In this document: positions 41,608 through 51,330 of the stretch, one piece after another | Layout of the letters: each line of letters begins with the position of its first letter | Position numbering within the stretch: position 1 is the first letter of the stretch | Assembly: GCA_030692355.1 (NCBI GenBank) | Contig: JAUYCF010000037.1 | Span: forward strand, 1 to 56,503 | Direction: 5' to 3' | Length of the DNA: 56,503 nt | Source of the DNA: Thiobacillus sp. | GTDB taxonomy: Bacteria > Pseudomonadota > Gammaproteobacteria > Burkholderiales > Thiobacillaceae | Program-made: the position numbers and the translations under genes | The notes under the pieces: generated by a model | Told to the model about the DNA's origin: nothing | Database searches by the model: none | What the model saw: only the letters and a program-made list of their open reading frames with translations

Positions 41608-42720
41608 ATGATGAAAGTAGGACTGATCGGCTGGCGCGGCATGGTGGGTTCGGTGCTGATGGGGCGCATGAAGGAAGAGCGCGATTTCGACCACATCGAT
41701 CCGGTGTTCTTCACCACGTCGAACGTCGGCGGCAAGGGCCCCGATATCGGCCGTGACGTGCCGCCATTGAAGGACGCAAACAGCATCGATGAACTGAGGC
41801 TGTGCGACACCATCATCACCTGCCAGGGCGGCGATTACACGAAAGAAATCTACCCGAAGCTGCGCGCGGCGGGCTGGAACGGCTACTGGATCGATGCCGC
41901 CTCGACGCTGCGGATGAAGGACGAGGCCATCATCATTCTCGACCCGGTCAACGGCCAGGTCATTCGGGACGGCATCGCCAACGGAGTGAAGACCTACGTC
42001 GGCGGCAACTGCACGGTGTCGCTGATGCTGATGGCGATGGGCGGGCTGTTCGACGCCGGGCTGGTTGAATGGGTGTCGCCGATGACCTACCAGGCGGCCT
42101 CCGGCGCCGGCGCGCGCAACATGCGCGAGCTGATCGCCCAGATGGGCGCGGTGCACGCCGAAGTTGCGGACCTGCTCGACGACCCGGCCTCGGCGATCCT
42201 CGAAATCGACCGCAAGGTGGCCGACTTCATCCGTTCCGACCGCTATCCGGTCGATGCCTGGCCGGTGCCGCTGGCCGGCAACCTGATTCCCTGGATCGAC
42301 GTCGCGCTGGAGTCCGGCCAGTCGAAGGAAGAATGGAAAGCGCAGGTCGAGGCCAACAAGATCATGCGCCGCAGCGACAAGCCGATTCCCATCGACGGCC
42401 TGTGCGTGCGCGTCGGTGCAATGCGCTGCCATTCGCAGGCACTCACCGTCAAGCTGACCAGGGATGTGCCGCTCGCCGAGCTCCACAGCCTGATCGCCGC
42501 GCACAACCAGTGGGTGAAGGTGGTGCCGAACGACCGCGAGCTCACCATGCGCGAACTGACCCCGGCGGCGGTGACCGGCACGCTGACCGTGCCGATCGGC
42601 CGCATGCGCAAGCTCACCATGGGGCCGGAATATCTGACCGCGTTCACCGTGGGCGACCAGCTGCTGTGGGGCGCGGCGGAGCCGCTACGCCGCATGCTGA
42701 GGATCCTGCTGGAAGCCTGA
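41608..42720 (+). CDS. asd: Aspartate-semialdehyde dehydrogenase Asd
   Basis: 370 residues, gamma/beta-proteobacterial type. It makes aspartate semialdehyde for lysine, threonine and methionine. [20 protein letters not shown] is the NADP-binding start; [19 protein letters not shown] holds the catalytic cysteine; [20 protein letters not shown] and [16 protein letters not shown] complete the family signatures. AAGGAGAAACGAAC precedes the ATG. ATG 41611 is an in-frame alternative. Confidence 0.97.
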   Translation: MMKVGLIGWRGMVGSVLMGRMKEERDFDHIDPVFFTTSNVGGKGPDIGRDVPPLKDANSIDELRLCDTIITCQGGDYTKEIYPKLRAAGWNGYWIDAASTLRMKDEAIIILDPVNGQVIRDGIANGVKTYVGGNCTVSLMLMAMGGLFDAGLVEWVSPMTYQAASGAGARNMRELIAQMGAVHAEVADLLDDPASAILEIDRKVADFIRSDRYPVDAWPVPLAGNLIPWIDVALESGQSKEEWKAQVEANKIMRRSDKPIPIDGLCVRVGAMRCHSQALTVKLTRDVPLAELHSLIAAHNQWVKVVPNDRELTMRELTPAAVTGTLTVPIGRMRKLTMGPEYLTAFTVGDQLLWGAAEPLRRMLRILLEA

Positions 42721-42869
42721 GTGGGCAAGGACCGAACATTAAGGGCCGAGCCCTAAGCTCCGGGCTGGTGCGGTTTGTGCATTCATTAAAGATTGCGCCC
42801 GTCGAGCCGTCAATACAGGCGTCAAGGATTCAACAGCTCCGGTACGTGGGGCGAACAAGGAGATACTGG

Positions 42870-45260
42870 ATGAAATTGAAGCGCTTCACCACCCAACTGG
42901 TGGCTGCAGGCCTGATCGCCATGCCGCTGATGGCGCATGCCGCCGGGCTGGGCAAGCTGTCGGTTACTTCGGCGCTGGGTCAACCGCTCGTGGCGGAAAT
43001 CGAACTGTTCGCAGCAGACAAGGCCGAGCTCGACAGCCTGTCGGCCAGCCTTGCTTCCGACCAGGCCTTTCGCGATGCGCGCGTCGAATTCGCTCCGGTG
43101 CTGTCCTCCCTCCGTTTTACGGTCGCGAAGAAGCCCGACGGCAAGGCGGTGCTGAAGGTCAGCTCCAGCCGCCCGGTGAACGATCCTTTCATCGACATGC
43201 TGGTCGAATTGAGCTGGGCCTCGGGGCGGCTGGTGCGCGAATACACCATGCTGCTCGACCCGCCTGGCATGGGCGGCGTCCAGACGGTGTCGCCCGTGGC
43301 TGTTGCGCTAACGCCCCTTGCCAAGCCTGTGCCCGCGGCGGCACCGCAAGCTCCGGCGGCCGCTGCCGTCAAGCCGGCGTCAGCCCCGCTGGCCGTGGCG
43401 CCGGATCGCGTGAAGGTCAAGCGGGGCGACACGTTGACGGGCATTGCCAGCCGCGTGCGTCCCGAAGGCGTCAGCCTGGAGCAGACCCTGCTGGGGCTCT
43501 ACCGCGAGAACGACCAGGCTTTCGACGGCAACATGAACCGCCTGAAGGCAGGCAAGACGCTCAAGGTGCCGTCGGTTGAAAAAGTGACCGCCATTCCACA
43601 ACAGGAGGCGGTGCGTGAACTCAGGCTGCAGGCAGAAGACTGGCGGGCCTATCGCCAGAAGCTGGCCGGGGTGGTAAGCGCTGCCCCCGCGGCCGAGGCC
43701 GCCGCGGACCAGGCCAGCAGCGGCAAGATCACACCCAAGGTGGAAGACCGTGCCAAGCCAGCGCCCGAAGCGCAGCAGGATGTGCTGAAGCTGTCCAAGC
43801 TTGCGCCGCCGGCCGGTGCCGCGGACAAGGCGGATGAAGCCCGGATCCTGCAGGAAAAGCTGCGCGCCCAGGAAGAGGATGCGACCGCACGCGAAAATGC
43901 GCTGCGGGAATCGGATCAGCGGGTGGCCACGCTGGAGAAACAGATTCAGGACATGCAGAAGCTGGTCGAGATGAAGGAGCGGGCACAGGCTGAAGCACCG
44001 GTTGCCGCGCCTGCAGCGTCTGCGCCCGCGCCGGCCGCGCCAGCCGTTGCGGCGCCGCCTGCCGTTCCCGAATCCGAGCCGGCCGACCGCTGGTACGACC
44101 CCTTGCTCGCCAGCCCGCTATACTGGGGCGGCGGCCTGTCCGCGCTTGGTCTGGGGGGGGTGTTGTGGTGGATGATGGCGGGCGGCGGTCGCCGCAGGAC
44201 CAGCAGCGCTACGCTTGACGACAGCCTCATGACCGGCGGCGACATTCGGCCCAATACCGTTATTGGGGATGCATCGGGTGGCAGCGTCAATACCGGCGAC
44301 ACCTCCTTCCTCACCGACTTCAGCCAGGCGGGCCTGGGAACCATCGATACCCACGATGTCGACCCCATCGCCGAAGCCGAGGTGTACATGGCCTATGGCC
44401 GCGATGCGCAGGCCGAGGAAATCCTCAAGGAGGCCATCAGCAACAACCCGGACCGCCACGAGATCCGAGTCAAGCTGCTTGAGATTTACGCCGCACGGCA
44501 CAACACCGCGACGTTCGAAGCGGTCGCCGGCGAGCTCTATGCCGCGCTGGGCAGCAAGTCGAGCCCGCTGTGGGACAAGGCCTGCGAAATGGGCCGCAGC
44601 ATCGACCCGACCAACCCGCTGTATGGCGGCGTGCAGTCGAGCGCCGCGCCGGCAGCAGCGGTTGCCATGGTGGCGGCCACTGCCGCCGTGGCCGGCGGAG
44701 CGGTGACGTTCGCCGACGAATCCGCGCCCGCACCGCTTGAGTTCGATGCCGCATTCGTGCCCGAACTTGAGCCCGAGGTCGATGTCGAGCCCGAGGTCGA
44801 GGTCGAACCCGAGGTCGAGGTCGAACCCGAGGTCGCGGCGGCCAGCGGCCCGCTGGAATTCGAGTCGGCGGGTCATGTGCTCAATTTCGACACGCAGCCC
44901 GAAGCGGTCGTGGCGCCCGAGGCTGGTTACATGGAAATGGATTCCATGGGACTCGACTTCGACCTGCCTGACCTGGACCTGCCCGCGACGGCCGATGACA
45001 CGCTGAAACTTGACCTGGGCCTGGATGAAGATAACGGACCGGACAGCAAATTCGATTTCAGCGGCCTCGATCTCGATCTCGGCGAGGCCGACGGCAACGA
45101 CCTCGAGCTCGATGAAGCCGGCACCAAGCTCGATCTTGCCCGCGCCTATGTGGAAATGGGCGACAAGGAAGGCGCGCGTGAAATTCTCAACGAAGTGCTG
45201 GCTGAAGGCAGCGACAAGCAAAAGGCCGACGCGAAAGGCATGTTGAGTTCGCTGGGTTAG
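42870..45260 (+). CDS. fimV: FimV/TspA-family peptidoglycan-binding motility protein
   Basis: 796 residues. A signal peptide (1-24, ending AHA) is followed by the conserved FimV N-terminus (LGKLSVTSALGQPLVAEIEL and ELSWASGRLVREYTMLLDPP). A LysM domain comes next (about 172-235, RVKVKRGDTLTGIAS), then a coiled coil (about 315-370) and a membrane helix near SPLYWGGGLSALGLGGVLWW. The cytoplasmic acidic part ends in the FimV C-terminal domain (KLDLARAYVEMGDKEGAREI). The cytoplasmic region contains tandem EPEVDV/EPEVEV units. FimV organises polar twitching and type IV pili functions. AAGGAG stands before the ATG. Confidence 0.93.
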   Translation: MKLKRFTTQLVAAGLIAMPLMAHAAGLGKLSVTSALGQPLVAEIELFAADKAELDSLSASLASDQAFRDARVEFAPVLSSLRFTVAKKPDGKAVLKVSSSRPVNDPFIDMLVELSWASGRLVREYTMLLDPPGMGGVQTVSPVAVALTPLAKPVPAAAPQAPAAAAVKPASAPLAVAPDRVKVKRGDTLTGIASRVRPEGVSLEQTLLGLYRENDQAFDGNMNRLKAGKTLKVPSVEKVTAIPQQEAVRELRLQAEDWRAYRQKLAGVVSAAPAAEAAADQASSGKITPKVEDRAKPAPEAQQDVLKLSKLAPPAGAADKADEARILQEKLRAQEEDATARENALRESDQRVATLEKQIQDMQKLVEMKERAQAEAPVAAPAASAPAPAAPAVAAPPAVPESEPADRWYDPLLASPLYWGGGLSALGLGGVLWWMMAGGGRRRTSSATLDDSLMTGGDIRPNTVIGDASGGSVNTGDTSFLTDFSQAGLGTIDTHDVDPIAEAEVYMAYGRDAQAEEILKEAISNNPDRHEIRVKLLEIYAARHNTATFEAVAGELYAALGSKSSPLWDKACEMGRSIDPTNPLYGGVQSSAAPAAAVAMVAATAAVAGGAVTFADESAPAPLEFDAAFVPELEPEVDVEPEVEVEPEVEVEPEVAAASGPLEFESAGHVLNFDTQPEAVVAPEAGYMEMDSMGLDFDLPDLDLPATADDTLKLDLGLDEDNGPDSKFDFSGLDLDLGEADGNDLELDEAGTKLDLARAYVEMGDKEGAREILNEVLAEGSDKQKADAKGMLSSLG

Positions 45261-45306
45261 GCGTATTCCCGGCCCTGCATGTCCCCATCCGGCTGCCCGC
45301 ATCCTG

Positions 45307-45888
45307 TTGTGGTGCGGGTGGGCTGTGGCGGTGGAACGCGCTGCGCTGTCCCCGCTGACGATCCTGGCCGTCGCCGCTGCGACGGCCTTTCTGTTTGCAC
45401 CGGCCCGTCATGAAGGCTGGCGCCTGCTGCGCCGCACCCGCTGGCTGATGGCGGTGCTGCTGCTCACCTATGCCTACAGCCTGCCGGGAATCCCGCTGTG
45501 GCCGTCGCTGGGATGGGCCAGCCCTGGTGTGGAGGGGCTGCAGCAAGGCGCGCTGCGCGTCGGGCGGCTGGTGCTGCTGCTGGCCGGGCTGGCGGTGCTG
45601 CTGGCCTGTACGTCCCGCCCCCGCCTGATTTACGGCTTGTACGCGCTGGCCCGGCCGCTAACCTGGCTCGGCTTCGACCGCCGCGCCTTTGCGGTGCGCC
45701 TGGGGCTGACCCTGGACTATGTCGAACATGCGCCCAAACCGGCGCGCTGGCTGGATGCGCTGCGCGCGCCGCTGCCGGACGATGCGGTGCCCGCCACCTA
45801 CACCCTGCACACCGAACGCTGGCAAGGCTGCGACAGCGCCGTCATACTTGCGGGCTTGCTTTTGTTGCTCGTCGTCGTTTTGGTATGA
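45307..45888 (+). CDS. CbiQ/ECF-T-like transmembrane protein
   Basis: 193 residues with about five hydrophobic segments. SPLTILAVAAATAFLF, RWLMAVLLLTYAYSLPGIPL, GALRVGRLVLLLAGLAVLLA and LIYGLYALARPLTWLGFDRR, AFAVRLGLTLDY resemble energy-coupling-factor T components, including the xRLxLxLxY-type arginine motif. Start is uncertain: TTG 45307 lacks a good ribosome binding site, and the homologous frame seems to begin a few codons earlier (CPHPAARILLW) without a standard start. Its stop overlaps the truA ATG (ATGA). Partner ATPase and substrate subunit are not nearby. Confidence 0.7.
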   Translation: MWCGWAVAVERAALSPLTILAVAAATAFLFAPARHEGWRLLRRTRWLMAVLLLTYAYSLPGIPLWPSLGWASPGVEGLQQGALRVGRLVLLLAGLAVLLACTSRPRLIYGLYALARPLTWLGFDRRAFAVRLGLTLDYVEHAPKPARWLDALRAPLPDDAVPATYTLHTERWQGCDSAVILAGLLLLLVVVLV

Positions 45889-46664
45889 GAATCGTATTGG
45901 GACTGGAATATTGCGGCGTCGGTTTTTGCGGCTGGCAGTCGCAGTCGCAGGGCTGCGGCGTGCAGGATGCGCTGGAAGTCGCGGTGTCGGTCATCGCCGG
46001 TGAAAAAACAGGCATCATTGCCGCCGGACGCACCGACACCGGCGTCCATGCCGCGCTGCAGGTGGTGCATTTCGACACCGCGGCGAACCGCCCGCTGACC
46101 GCCTGGGTGCGCGGCGTCAACAGCCATCTGCCGGCGGGCGTGGCCGTGCTGTGGGCGCGCGAAGCCAGCGAGGACTTCCATGCGCGGTTTGCCGCCATCC
46201 ATCGCGGCTACCGCTACGTGCTGCTGAATCACCCGGTGCGGCCCGCGATCAACCGCGGGCTGATCGGCTGGCATCACCGCCCGCTCGATGCCGCCGCGAT
46301 GAACCTGGCCGCGGCGCATCTGATCGGACAGCACGATTTTTCCGCCTTTCGTGCCGCCGCATGCCAGGCCAAATCGCCGGTCAAGGAACTGCGGCGGGCA
46401 CATGTCGAGCGGCGCGGCGATTATCTTTTATGCGACTTCCATGCCGACGGCTTTTTGCACCACATGGTGCGCAACCTCATGGGCTGTCTCGTCCAGGTCG
46501 GCGCAGGCAGCCAGCCGCCCGAGTGGTTGCACCAGATCCTGATTGGCCGCGACCGCACGCTCGCTGCGCCCACCTTCGACGGCGCCGGGTTGTATCTCAC
46601 CCACATCCGGTATCCTGCGCACTTTGGCTTGCCGGAAACCTCCGACCGATGGCTGTTCGCGTAA
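45885..46664 (+). CDS. truA: tRNA pseudouridine(38-40) synthase TruA
   Basis: 259 residues. It modifies U38-40 in the anticodon arm. The start, [20 protein letters not shown], is the TruA beginning; [18 protein letters not shown] contains the catalytic aspartate; [20 protein letters not shown] and [17 protein letters not shown] are family marks. ATG 45885 overlaps the preceding stop; the 3' end overlaps trpF by 16 bases. Confidence 0.96.
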   Translation: MRIVLGLEYCGVGFCGWQSQSQGCGVQDALEVAVSVIAGEKTGIIAAGRTDTGVHAALQVVHFDTAANRPLTAWVRGVNSHLPAGVAVLWAREASEDFHARFAAIHRGYRYVLLNHPVRPAINRGLIGWHHRPLDAAAMNLAAAHLIGQHDFSAFRAAACQAKSPVKELRRAHVERRGDYLLCDFHADGFLHHMVRNLMGCLVQVGAGSQPPEWLHQILIGRDRTLAAPTFDGAGLYLTHIRYPAHFGLPETSDRWLFA

Positions 46665-47295
46665 AAATCTGCGGCATCACCCGACTGCAGGACCTGCATG
46701 CCGCCTGCGACGCCGGGGCGGACGCGCTGGGTTTCGTGTTCTACGAGAAAAGCCCGCGCCACGTGAGCATCGCGACCGCCGCCACGCTGCTGCGCGAACT
46801 GCCGCCGTTCGTGCAGAGCGTGGGGCTGTTCGTCAACGCCGAACCGGCGTTCATCGAATCGGTTCTGCAGGCCGTTCCGCTCGACCTGCTGCAGTTCCAC
46901 GGCGACGAGACGCCGGCCGATTGCGCGCGCTTCGGCCGGCCCTATATCAAGGCGGTGCGTGTGAATCGGGAGACGGATTTGCTAAAATGCGCGGCTGACT
47001 TCGATGCCGCGTGCGGTTTGCTGCTCGACGCCTGGGTGCCCGGCATGCCGGGCGGCACCGGCGAGCGCTTCGACTGGAACCTGATCCCGCCGGCCCTGCC
47101 CACGCCGGTCATCCTGTCGGGTGGACTGACGCCGGATAACGTCGCTGAAGCGGTGCAGCGCGTGCGCCCGTGGGCGGTGGATGTGTCCTCCGGCGTCGAA
47201 GTCACGATGCTGTTAAATGGGGCGGCAGTTGCCGCCAAGGGCATCAAGGACGCGCACCTCATTGCGCAATTCATAGCGAAGGCAAAAGAAGCATC

Positions 47296-47299
<4 letters not shown>
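46649..47299 (+). CDS. trpF: Phosphoribosylanthranilate isomerase TrpF
   Basis: 216 residues. It catalyses the third step of tryptophan synthesis. It starts [20 protein letters not shown]; the TIM-barrel has [31 protein letters not shown], and the phosphate site [17 protein letters not shown] with VDVSSGVE. Start overlaps the truA end; stop overlaps the trpB ATG (ATGA at 47296), so trpFB is co-translated. Confidence 0.96.
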
Positions 47300-48495
<1,196 letters not shown>

Positions 48496-48528
48496 CGGGG
48501 TCGGGCAGGGCGTGTCGGATCGCGTGAG

Positions 48529-48814
48529 ATGCTGAAATTTGCCTGGGATGAAGCCAAAGCCGCGACGAATGAATCTGGCAAAGCACGGTGTTTCCTTTGA
48601 AGAGGCTGCGACCGTGTTTGGTGATCCGCTGGCGATAAGCTTTGATGATCCTGATCCTGATCATGCCGGTGCAGAACATCGCTTTTTGACTTTTGGCATG
48701 TCGGAGAAAAGCCGGATACTGTTGGTGGTGAATGGAGAACGCGGCAGAACGGTCAGAATCATCAGTGCCCGTAAGGCAACGAAACATGAGCGAGGTATTT
48801 ATGAGCAGGGTTAA
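48529..48814 (+). pseudogene. brnT: BrnT-family toxin gene broken by a 4-base duplication
   Basis: From ATG 48529 the frame reads MLKFAWDEAKAATN, the BrnT start, then goes out of frame at GAATGAAT (48567-48574). Removing one GAAT restores NLAKHGVSFEEAATVFGDPL and the rest (FGMSEKSRILLVVNGERGR, VRIISARKATKHERGIYEQG). The duplication happens to create an ATG (48569), which could start a shortened protein lacking the N-terminal strand with FAWDEAK. Most likely inactive. Confidence 0.85.
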
Positions 48815-49052
48815 GGATGAAGCGCGCGCCGAGTACAAACGCAAGGACCTTGGCAAAGGGGTACGCGGAAAATATCTTGAACGCTATGCTAAAGGGACGA
48901 ATCTGGTTTTATTGAACGACAAGGTTGCCAAGGCATTTCCGACTACCGAAGCGGTGAATGAAGCCTTGCTGGGTTTGTTGGCGTTAACCGAACAGACCGC
49001 ACGAATTACTTCGCGATCAAAGCGCCCGCCCCGCAAGACCCCCGAGGCCTGA
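48801..49052 (+). CDS. Small BrnT-associated putative antitoxin
   Basis: 83 residues from ATG 48801, with GAGG six bases upstream; 48786 is an alternative start. MSRVKDEARAEYKRKDLGKG, VRGKYLERYAKGTNLVLLND and KVAKAFPTTEAVNEALLGLL belong to a widespread small-protein family often found next to toxins of this type. It overlaps the end of the BrnT-like frame. The frame is intact although the toxin is broken. Antitoxin role is inferred from location. Confidence 0.72.
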   Translation: MSRVKDEARAEYKRKDLGKGVRGKYLERYAKGTNLVLLNDKVAKAFPTTEAVNEALLGLLALTEQTARITSRSKRPPRKTPEA

Positions 49053-49065
49053 CGGCAGATATCTT

Positions 49066-49275
49066 GTGAATCGTTGCCAAATCTTTCTCCGCTGGAGCGA
49101 TGAAGATTCTGCGTTTATTGCAGAGGTGCCGGAATTACCTGGCTGCATGGCGCATGGCGAATCGCAGGATGAAGCATTGCATCATGCCCAGGAAGCCATC
49201 GCCGCATGGATCGAAATGGCGCAGGAAATCGGACGGCCCATTCCGGAACCGCGCGGGCGCTTGATGCATGCATGA
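49066..49275 (+). CDS. HicB-family antitoxin, orphan
   Basis: 69 residues from GTG 49066. A complete HicB-like ferredoxin fold is visible: QIFLRWSDEDSAFIAEVPEL, PGCMAHGESQDEALHHAQEA and IAAWIEMAQEIGRPIPEPRG. There is no helix-turn-helix tail, and no HicA toxin (dsRNA-binding, short basic) is found on either side. Lies 13 bases after the preceding small gene, within the trpB-trpA gap. Confidence 0.83.
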   Translation: MNRCQIFLRWSDEDSAFIAEVPELPGCMAHGESQDEALHHAQEAIAAWIEMAQEIGRPIPEPRGRLMHA

Positions 49276-49333
49276 GGATGTAAATGAAATCGCGAAGGTG
49301 TCAGGGATTACGTTATTGAACCTCGCAACCGTA

Positions 49334-49447
49334 ATTATTCATTAGGGTGTGATGATGCTTGGAGTAGGGTGCACTCCGTGCACCTTCAGGCATCAAACGG
49401 TGCACGGAGTGCACCCTACACGCTACAAATAGCCTAATGAACAATCC
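49334..49447. repeat. Double inverted-repeat element (family B), copy 2
   Basis: Outer arms ATTATTCATTAGG and CCTAATGAACAAT (one mismatch) enclose the inner pair TAGGGTGCACTCCGTGCACC (49365-49384) and GGTGCACGGAGTGCACCCTA (49399-49418). The inner pair is identical to copy 1 at 9643. The element sits 41 bases before trpA and ends the toxin-antitoxin insert in the trp operon. The inserted region 48496-49487 holds nothing else recognised. Confidence 0.8.
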
Positions 49448-49487
49448 GCGGATTAATTTAATTGAGCTTTATTTAGAAGACTGAACC

Positions 49488-50294
49488 ATGAGCCGAATCG
49501 GCCAGACCTTTATCGCGCTGAAGGCGCACAACAAGAAAGCCCTCATTCCCTTCATCACCGCCGGCGACCCCGGCAAGGGGCTGACGGTGCCGCTGATGCA
49601 CGCACTGGTGGCAGCCGGCGCCGACATCATCGAACTCGGGGTGCCGTTTTCCGACCCGATGGCCGACGGCCCGGTGATCCAGCGGGCGTCCGAGCGGGCG
49701 CTGGCGAACAAGGTTGGGCTCAAGGATGTGCTGGCGATGACGGCGGAGTTCCGCAAGACCAACACGACGACGCCGGTGGTGCTGATGGGCTATGCCAACC
49801 CGATCGAGCACATGGGCTACGAGACCTTTGCCCTGGCGGCGAAGGCGACCGGGGTGGATGGCGTGCTGACGGTGGACATTCCGCCGGAGGAATCAGTGGG
49901 GGTTTCGGACGTTTTCAAGGCACACGGGCTCGACCCGATTTTCCTGCTGTCGCCGACCACGCCCGAATCGCGGGTGGAGCAGGTGGCGGCGGTCGCGGGC
50001 GGCTTCATTTATTACGTTTCGCTCAAGGGAGTGACCGGCTCGGCCAACCTCGATATGGATGAAGTGGCGCAGAAAATCGCCATGATCCGCAAGCATTGCA
50101 GCCTGCCGGTCGGCGTGGGCTTCGGCATCCGCGACGCGGCGACCGCCGAGGCGGTGGCGCGGATTGCCGACGCCGTGGTGGTGGGCAGCCGCATCGTGAG
50201 CGAGATCGAATCCGCGCCGGAAGGTGCGTGCGCCAGCCGCGTCGGGCATCTGGTGGCCGAGTTGCGCCGCGGCGTCGACGCCGCATCGAAATAA
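49488..50294 (+). CDS. trpA: Tryptophan synthase alpha chain TrpA
   Basis: 268 residues. It cleaves indole-3-glycerol phosphate to indole. [20 protein letters not shown] opens; the catalytic glutamate and aspartate are in [37 protein letters not shown] and the phosphate site [20 protein letters not shown] follow. The trp operon is interrupted upstream, so trpA may rely on its own promoter or read-through. accD begins 11 bases downstream. Confidence 0.97.
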   Translation: MSRIGQTFIALKAHNKKALIPFITAGDPGKGLTVPLMHALVAAGADIIELGVPFSDPMADGPVIQRASERALANKVGLKDVLAMTAEFRKTNTTTPVVLMGYANPIEHMGYETFALAAKATGVDGVLTVDIPPEESVGVSDVFKAHGLDPIFLLSPTTPESRVEQVAAVAGGFIYYVSLKGVTGSANLDMDEVAQKIAMIRKHCSLPVGVGFGIRDAATAEAVARIADAVVVGSRIVSEIESAPEGACASRVGHLVAELRRGVDAASK

Positions 50295-50305
50295 CAGGAG
50301 ATCCC

Positions 50306-51172
50306 ATGAGCTGGTTCCAGAAAATACTGCCGCCCAAAATCAAGCGCCGGGTGGAGGCGCGCAAATCGATGCCGGAAGGGCTGTGGTCGAAGTGCCCGGC
50401 CTGCAACGAGGTGCTCTACCGCGCCGACCTCGAAAGCAATCTGGAGGTGTGTCCCAAGTGCGGTCACCACCACCGCATCGGCGCCCGCGCGCGGCTGGCC
50501 ATGCTGCTGGATGCCGAGGGCCAGCACGAGATCGGCGCGCAGGTGACGCCGCTCGATCCGCTGAAATTCAAGGACGGCAAGAAATATCCCGACCGCCTGA
50601 AGGAAGCCCAGGCCGGCACTTCCGAAACCGACGCGCTGGTGGTGCTGGGCGGCAGCGTCAAGGCGGTGCCGGTGGTGGCGGCGGCGTTCGAGTTCAAGTT
50701 CATGGGCGGATCGATGGGCTCGGTGGTGGGCGAGCGTTTTGTCCTCGGCGTGGAAGCGGCGATCGAGTCGAACTCGGCCTTCATCTGCTTTGCCGCCAGC
50801 GGCGGCGCGCGGATGCAGGAAGGCCTGTTTTCGCTGATGCAAATGGCAAAGACCTCGGCCGCGCTGACGCAGCTGTCGCGCAACCGGCTGCCCTTCATCT
50901 CGGTGCTGACCGACCCCACCATGGGCGGCGTATCGGCCAGTTTCGCCATGCTGGGCGACCTGGTCGTGGCCGAGCCCAATGCGCTGATCGGCTTCGCCGG
51001 CCCGCGCGTGATCGAGCAGACCGTGCGCGAGACGCTGCCGGAAGGCTTTCAGCGTGCCGAGTTCCTGGTCGAGAAGGGCGCCGTCGACCGCATCATCGAC
51101 CGCCGCCAGATGCGCGACGAGCTTGCCGCCACGCTGGCGATGATGATGGGGCGGCCCGCGCTGGCGGCCTAG
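50306..51172 (+). CDS. accD: Acetyl-CoA carboxylase carboxyltransferase subunit beta AccD
   Basis: 288 residues. With AccA it transfers the carboxyl group to acetyl-CoA to make malonyl-CoA. The N-terminal zinc ribbon ([14 protein letters not shown] and [10 protein letters not shown]) precedes the crotonase-like core with [39 protein letters not shown] and [18 protein letters not shown] 50306 follows AACAGGAG. The stop TAG coincides with the start of a family A repeat (TAGGAAAACAG). Confidence 0.97.
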   Translation: MSWFQKILPPKIKRRVEARKSMPEGLWSKCPACNEVLYRADLESNLEVCPKCGHHHRIGARARLAMLLDAEGQHEIGAQVTPLDPLKFKDGKKYPDRLKEAQAGTSETDALVVLGGSVKAVPVVAAAFEFKFMGGSMGSVVGERFVLGVEAAIESNSAFICFAASGGARMQEGLFSLMQMAKTSAALTQLSRNRLPFISVLTDPTMGGVSASFAMLGDLVVAEPNALIGFAGPRVIEQTVRETLPEGFQRAEFLVEKGAVDRIIDRRQMRDELAATLAMMMGRPALAA

Positions 51173-51330
51173 GAAAACAGCCGGATACATCAATCCCCGT
51201 CATTGCGAGCGTAGCGAAGCAATCCAGAATGTCGGCGAAATCAAAGGCTCCTGGATTGCCACGTCCCGTCACGGCCAGTGGCCTCGTGGCTAAAGGCGCG
51301 CCTCGCGATGACGGAATTGCTCAGCGCGTC
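51171..51330. repeat. Family A repeat between accD and folC, providing the folC start
   Basis: Left: AGGAAAACAGCCGGATACAT then GTCATTGCGAGCGTAGCGAA...CAATCCAG. Right: CTGGATTGCC...CGCCTCGCGATGACGGAATT then CTCAGCGCGTCCCT. It differs from the complete copy at 4219 by a longer, altered right arm. It overlaps folC codons 1-34. Confidence 0.75.

Noticed and set aside
42069-42869. Extension of the fimV open frame upstream through asd
   Set aside because: asd is unmistakable in another frame, and fimV has a signal peptide and AAGGAG at ATG 42870.
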